A stretch of 24,500 bases of DNA from a virus: IMG/VR virus record IMGVR_UViG_3300044858_000906, positions 1 to 24,500 of that record. One strand, given 5' to 3'. A program made the translations under genes and the position numbers. Positions 21,300-24,500 of the stretch are shown here, piece after piece; position 1 is the stretch's first letter; each line of letters begins with the position of its first letter. Below the pieces are notes generated by a model. It saw only the letters and a program-made list of their open reading frames with translations, was not told the DNA's origin and searched no databases.

Positions 21300-21569
21300 A
21301 TGACAGATTTAGGAAAAATAATTGGATCGGGAGGCTGCGAATTTATTAAGGCAGCAACTGCAAAAACAAGTAAAAATTATTGCGGTATTGTTATCAATAC
21401 TGATGCTGTAATTGGCACACTTGAAATGAATGGTGTAAATGTATTAGCAACAAAAGACTTTACAAGTGCAACTGTTAGCGCAGGTATGTATATACCAGCA
21501 GCGGCAGGGACTGCAATTACTGCAATTACATTAACAAGTGGTACAGCAATAGGCTATAACTTTCAATAG
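21300..21569 (+). CDS. Small Gly/Ala/Thr-rich structural protein (89 aa)
   Basis: An 89-residue protein made almost wholly of small residues and beta strands, with no Trp and few charges. It has GIVINTDAVIGTLEMNGVNV and a run of Thr/Ala-rich strands (AGTAITAITLTSGTAIGYNF). The composition resembles capsid decoration or fibre-associated proteins, and it precedes a fibre-like gene by 2 bases. No specific family is recognised. Confidence 0.5.
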   Translation: MTDLGKIIGSGGCEFIKAATAKTSKNYCGIVINTDAVIGTLEMNGVNVLATKDFTSATVSAGMYIPAAAGTAITAITLTSGTAIGYNFQ

Positions 21570-21571
21570 TT

Positions 21572-22411
21572 ATGCTTGGAATTACGACAACAAATGCAAG
21601 GGTTGGCGGTTATCGTAAGAAAGCGATTGACCCAGCAGCAGCAGCATTTATAGCAGCTGCAGGAATAACAGACCCTACGCAACAAGCAGCGGTTATTTAT
21701 TTAACCGATAGTTTGAAAGGTAATAACAAAGCCCAAAACGCAAGTGGTATTGACTTCTTTAGCGGTTGTTATGCTATTTATCCATTGGTAGGTAGTGCAG
21801 CGACACCGCATAGATATAACTTGCGTGATATATCAACGTTCCTAATTACTTATGGTGGTACTGTTACACATGATGCAAATGGTATAACTGGAAATGGTGT
21901 GAATGGCTTTGGTGATACTGGTTTCAGTCCTTTAAATAATGGCTTGCCTTTAGATGATGCAGGTATTGGAGTATACACAAGAACAAGTGCTAATTTAGGA
22001 ACAGAAATGGGCGCAAGTGATGCAGGATTAACCAATAGTTTATATCTTCAAACAAGAGCGGGCGGTTTTACTGTAATGCAAGCTAATAGTAGTACATTTG
22101 CCGCAGTTGCAGAAGCTACTGGAACTGGGTTGTTTGTAGGTGTGAGGCGTAATGCAACAAGTATGCAGATTTATAAAAATGGTGCAAGTACTATATTGAA
22201 AACAACAAGTGCAGGAAGTTCAGCAAGAACAGCAAGCACGTTGAATTTAATGCGACTAAATACTGGTGGAGTTGGAACAAGTTATAGTGGTAAAAACATT
22301 GCTTTTGTTTTGATTTTTACAGCTACAAATGCCACATTTATAAATGCAAACATGGCTACACTTTACAACATAATTCAACAATATCAAACTTTATTAAGTC
22401 GCCAAATATGA
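21572..22411 (+). CDS. Tail fibre-like protein with lectin-like fold (279 aa)
   Basis: A 279-residue protein. The first 70 residues (DPAAAAFIAAAGITDPTQQA, then YLTDSLKGNN) and the following FFSGCYAIYPLVGSAATPHR, with YNLRD next, form a pattern I recall from tail or fibre proteins of Bacteroidota phages. Residues from about 85 on are beta-rich with Gly-Asn-Gly turns and end in NIAFVLIFTATNATFINANM, like a concanavalin-A-type jelly-roll. Role inferred: host recognition or virion surface glycan binding. It overlaps the next gene by 4 bases. Confidence 0.6.
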   Translation: MLGITTTNARVGGYRKKAIDPAAAAFIAAAGITDPTQQAAVIYLTDSLKGNNKAQNASGIDFFSGCYAIYPLVGSAATPHRYNLRDISTFLITYGGTVTHDANGITGNGVNGFGDTGFSPLNNGLPLDDAGIGVYTRTSANLGTEMGASDAGLTNSLYLQTRAGGFTVMQANSSTFAAVAEATGTGLFVGVRRNATSMQIYKNGASTILKTTSAGSSARTASTLNLMRLNTGGVGTSYSGKNIAFVLIFTATNATFINANMATLYNIIQQYQTLLSRQI

Positions 22412-22602
22412 TAGGTTATAAACTAACAAAAACAAAAGCATTAACACTAATTGGTCAAACATTTGATGGTGTAAGTATGTTTAATCCAGTTGAAATAAAT
22501 GGGCAATGGCTAATCTTTGAGGGTGAAGTAAACGAATGCACCAATGAAGAATATATGTGGGTTAAAAATTTAACAACAATAGAAATAAATACAATAATTT
22601 GA
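22408..22602 (+). CDS. Small protein downstream of fibre gene (64 aa)
   Basis: A 64-residue protein whose ATG overlaps the fibre stop. It contains GVSMFNPVEINGQWLIFEGE followed by VNECTNEEYMWVKNL, a Trp-containing acidic pattern I associate with small proteins next to tail fibre genes in Bacteroidota phages. It may be a chaperone or an accessory fibre component, but that is only inference from position. Confidence 0.55.
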   Translation: MIGYKLTKTKALTLIGQTFDGVSMFNPVEINGQWLIFEGEVNECTNEEYMWVKNLTTIEINTII

Positions 22603-22611
22603 AATAAATAT

Positions 22612-22845
22612 ATGAACACGACAGAAACAATTTTAGAACAAGTAAAAAGCAATTTAGTAGCAGCAAAAGCTATTGAGATATGTTTAGCAGAAAATGCAAC
22701 TATTAGCATAATTGATAATGGTACAACATCAATGATGTTGGAAATAACTGAAAGTGGGCAAAATGTGCCAATTGTTCAAGAACCAGTTAATGACATTGCT
22801 GAAATAGCAGCAGTATTTATAAGTCGATTAAATTTCGTATTTTAA
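22612..22845 (+). CDS. Hypothetical small acidic protein (77 aa)
   Basis: A 77-residue protein with helical N-terminus (NTTETILEQVKSNLVAAKAI) and two beta strands (ATISIIDNGTTSMMLEITES). No membrane segment and no motif known to me. It lies between the fibre-associated gene and the lysis cassette. The upstream sequence is A-rich (ATAAATAT) as at other starts here. Confidence 0.5.
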   Translation: MNTTETILEQVKSNLVAAKAIEICLAENATISIIDNGTTSMMLEITESGQNVPIVQEPVNDIAEIAAVFISRLNFVF

Positions 22846-22854
22846 TTAAATATA

Positions 22855-23130
22855 ATGATTATTGATTTCCAAAATTTCATAAACATATTAACGAGTGGGC
22901 TTTTGGGAGTATCAATATACTTTTTTAAAGTGAGTCAAAACCATGAACAAAGGATTCAGAAAGTCGAGGATATTTTTTCAATAAAATTTGAACATTTAAT
23001 GAAAGAAATTGATGACATGAAGCATGAGATAACTAACCTTACAACAATGGTTAACAAGCAAGCGAATAACGAAAGCAACATGAAGAATGCAGTTGATTTA
23101 TTGCTTCAAAAATTACTTGAAAAACAATGA
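22855..23130 (+). CDS. Membrane-anchored coiled-coil protein, lysis-associated
   Basis: A 91-residue protein with one N-terminal membrane segment (about 8-25, FINILTSGLLGVSIYFFK) followed by a coiled coil of about 60 residues (QRIQKVEDIFSIKFEHLMKE). This topology is the reverse of XhlA-type hemolysin holins, which have the coiled coil first. It overlaps the holin candidate by 4 bases, so a holin regulator (antiholin) or accessory lysis role is likely, by context only. Confidence 0.5.
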   Translation: MIIDFQNFINILTSGLLGVSIYFFKVSQNHEQRIQKVEDIFSIKFEHLMKEIDDMKHEITNLTTMVNKQANNESNMKNAVDLLLQKLLEKQ

Positions 23131-23366
23131 AAAAAATAATTAACTATATTGGTGCAAGTTTTGACAATTCAAAAGAGGGCGCAAGTGCAAGGAAATTAAC
23201 AGCTTTTGCATTGATGGTGTGTATTGGTTATTTGCATATAAAATACACCGATATAAGTAACTCTGTAAGCTTCCTAACAGTTGATTTAATAGGCGTATTC
23301 ATGTTGTTAGGTATAGTAACAGCTGAACAAGTAATTAAGTTTAAAAACGGTGCAAATGATAAGTAA
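23127..23366 (+). CDS. Holin candidate (79 aa)
   Basis: A 79-residue protein with two predicted membrane helices: about 24-40 (LTAFALMVCIGYLHIKY) and about 51-68 (VDLIGVFMLLGIVTAEQV), a short loop, a basic N-terminus and a charged C-terminus (KFKNGANDK). Size, topology and position directly before the M15 peptidase gene fit a two-helix holin that would release the endolysin. The start overlaps the previous gene (ATGA) and the stop lies inside the endolysin gene by 11 bases. No sequence-specific holin family is identified. Confidence 0.6.
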   Translation: MKKIINYIGASFDNSKEGASARKLTAFALMVCIGYLHIKYTDISNSVSFLTVDLIGVFMLLGIVTAEQVIKFKNGANDK

Positions 23367-23763
23367 GCATATTACAATAGAAGAAGCCACACATAGCGAA
23401 AAGGCTATAAAAAACAAGATTTCAAATGTGCCAAATGAAGCGCAATTGGAAGCAATGCAATTAGTAGCTGGAAAGTTGTTTGAACCTTTGCGAGAATGGT
23501 ACAATAAACCGATTAAAATAAATTCATTTTATCGCAGTACAGAAGTAAATAAATTAGTTGGCGGTGCTGCAACTTCGCAGCATTGTAAAGGCGAAGCAAT
23601 AGACATTTCAGCTGGCACAAAAGAAGAAAATAAAAAATTATTTGATTGGATAAAAAATAGCGGTTTGACTTTTGACCAGTTGATAAATGAATTTAATTAT
23701 ACATGGATTCATATTTCGTATAAAACTAATGGAAACAGAAAACAAATTATTGTAATAAAATAA
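23356..23763 (+). CDS. M15 family endolysin (D-Ala-D-Ala peptidase)
   Basis: A 135-residue protein of the peptidase M15A type (PF08291-like). ATG 23356 was chosen over GTG 23350. It carries the zinc site: SQHCKGEAIDIS with H76 and D83, and WIHISY with H119, plus NSFYRSTEVNKLVGG before the first motif. The enzyme should cleave peptide cross-links of murein, giving lysis. No signal peptide is present, so release depends on a holin, supplied by the overlapping upstream gene. Length is normal for this single-domain family. Confidence 0.9.
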   Translation: MISKHITIEEATHSEKAIKNKISNVPNEAQLEAMQLVAGKLFEPLREWYNKPIKINSFYRSTEVNKLVGGAATSQHCKGEAIDISAGTKEENKKLFDWIKNSGLTFDQLINEFNYTWIHISYKTNGNRKQIIVIK

Positions 23764-23876
23764 TGGATTCGGTAGAAATTGAAAGAGCAAAAAATGTTCA
23801 AATAATTAAAAAAAAATATGCTAAAATTGAAGCGGATAAAAGGCAAATTTTAGACGATAAGAAAAAACGCAAATGA
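23763..23876 (+). CDS. Tiny basic ORF (37 aa)
   Basis: The ATG overlaps the endolysin stop (TAATG) and the stop overlaps the next start. The 37-residue product is a highly charged single helix (MDSVEIERAKNVQIIKKKYA). Its translation is supported only by the overlap pattern in the lysis cassette. No function known. Confidence 0.45.
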   Translation: MDSVEIERAKNVQIIKKKYAKIEADKRQILDDKKKRK

Positions 23877-24016
23877 CCGAAGTAGAATTTAAAGGAGTAA
23901 TTAAAGATTATAACCGCTTTTGGAATTTAAAAAGACGTGTAATTCGTAAACTAAAAGGAAAAAAAAGCCACAGAATCGAAGCAATAATTAAAAGATGTAA
24001 AAGACTATTGAAATGA
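23873..24016 (+). CDS. Tiny basic ORF (47 aa)
   Basis: The ATG overlaps the stop of the 37-aa ORF (ATGA). The product has 47 residues, very rich in Lys and Arg (WNLKRRVIRKLKGKKSHRIE). It could bind nucleic acid or be a regulator, but this is only composition. Start/stop chaining with both neighbours supports it being real. Confidence 0.45.
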   Translation: MTEVEFKGVIKDYNRFWNLKRRVIRKLKGKKSHRIEAIIKRCKRLLK

Positions 24017-24096
24017 AAAACTACGAGCCAAAACCAAAGGAAGATGAAACAACCGAAGATGCGTATGACTACTGGACTGAAAATGATATGTCGTAA
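24013..24096 (+). CDS. Tiny acidic ORF (27 aa)
   Basis: A 27-codon ORF chained by ATGA to the gene before and overlapping the spanin-like gene by 14 bases. The peptide (MKNYEPKPKEDETTEDAYDY at its start) is acidic. Listed because of the overlap chain; translation is uncertain. Confidence 0.35.
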   Translation: MKNYEPKPKEDETTEDAYDYWTENDMS

Positions 24097-24500
24097 TATT
24101 AGTGCTATTGCAATAGTTTCTATTTACCTATTTATATGCAGTTGCAGCCCTTTAAGAAATCATTATTTAAATAAGTATTGTAAGAATGATACAACCGCTA
24201 AAATCGTTTATATACATGATACAATTGTTATTGATTCTATTAGAGTTGACTCTGTATTTAGTGATAAAATTGATTCAGTTTATTTGGTTAAAGATAAAAT
24301 TGAAATTCAATATGTAAAGAAGTTTGGTAAGGTATATTTGCAAGGTAAATGTAAAGGCGATACTATTTACTACGAAAAGAAAATATTAGTTTATAACGAT
24401 TGTAAGTCAAAAGAATTAGCATATATGGATAAATTCATGATAAAATACAAATGGGCATTTGTAGTAATTGCATTGCTATTAGTAGCAGTAATTATACAAA
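24083..24500 (+). CDS. Lipoprotein with C-terminal membrane helix, spanin-like (partial)
   Basis: The frame from ATG 24083 is open for 139 codons to the window edge, so the C-terminus is missing. It begins with a short signal (MICRNISAIAIVSIYLF) and a lipobox-like ICSC, lipidation probably at C21 (C19 also possible). A periplasmic part of about 95 residues follows, with strands such as TAKIVYIHDTIVIDSI and DSVYLVKDKIEIQYVKK. A hydrophobic helix starts near residue 125 (KWAFVVIALLLVAVII). An outer-membrane lipid anchor plus an inner-membrane helix in one protein is the unimolecular spanin architecture, and it lies just after the endolysin. The family is not recognised by sequence. Confidence 0.6.
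   Translation, partial: MICRNISAIAIVSIYLFICSCSPLRNHYLNKYCKNDTTAKIVYIHDTIVIDSIRVDSVFSDKIDSVYLVKDKIEIQYVKKFGKVYLQGKCKGDTIYYEKKILVYNDCKSKELAYMDKFMIKYKWAFVVIALLLVAVIIQ

Noticed and set aside
1-24500. tRNA genes, CRISPR arrays, insertion sequences, integrase and attachment sites
   Set aside because: I looked by eye for tRNA-like arms, evenly spaced repeats, transposase genes and terminal repeats and saw none I could support.

Overview
The window is 24.5 kb of a tailed double-stranded DNA phage (or prophage) whose host is most likely in the Bacteroidota. Every convincing gene lies on the + strand. Genes are packed tightly, with many ATGA and TAATG stop/start overlaps. The DNA is AT-rich, purine-rich Shine-Dalgarno sites are generally missing, and several operon heads carry a TATATTTG-like box that resembles the Bacteroidota -7 element (TAnnTTTG). 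The virion proteins look like those common in Bacteroidota siphoviruses, judged by family memory only since no search was run. No integrase, repressor or replication gene is present, so lifestyle cannot be decided.

Layout. (1) 1-4650 is an accessory block: small unknown genes, a sigma-70-like factor behind its own promoter, and three different glycosyltransferases (GT4-like, GT2-like and PLOD-like) interleaved with small unknown genes. (2) 4660-8000 is a lipoprotein followed by the packaging module: an HNH homing endonuclease, the small terminase, and the large terminase (TerL). TerL is interrupted by an intein, and the intein DNA carries a second HNH gene in another reading frame. (3) 8028-15073 is the tail module: a tail assembly chaperone pair with a T9 slippery site for -1 frameshifting, a gp10-like neck/tail protein, two large structural proteins and a 516-residue tape measure. 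It closes with an intrinsic terminator. (4) 15172-17864 is the head module: XkdF-type protease, scaffold-like protein, HK97-fold major capsid and a probable tail tube protein, followed by another terminator. (5) 17956-21289 holds a structural protein, the portal (with an extended C-terminus) and connector proteins. (6) 21300-24500 holds a tail-fibre-like protein and the lysis cassette: membrane/coiled-coil protein, holin candidate, M15 peptidase, tiny ORFs and a spanin-like lipoprotein that runs off the end.

The standout is the TerL intein (7108-7914). Its splicing blocks are intact in the TerL frame. The DNA between them encodes a complete HNH-plus-zinc-finger endonuclease in the -1/+2 frame, while the TerL frame stays open for about 178 codons beneath it. 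This is a dual-coded, out-of-frame homing cassette. Other points of interest are the tail-chaperone frameshift site, an HNH gene that seems to have taken over the start of the small terminase, a portal with winged-helix-like and MuF-like C-terminal parts, and a unimolecular-spanin-like protein at the edge.
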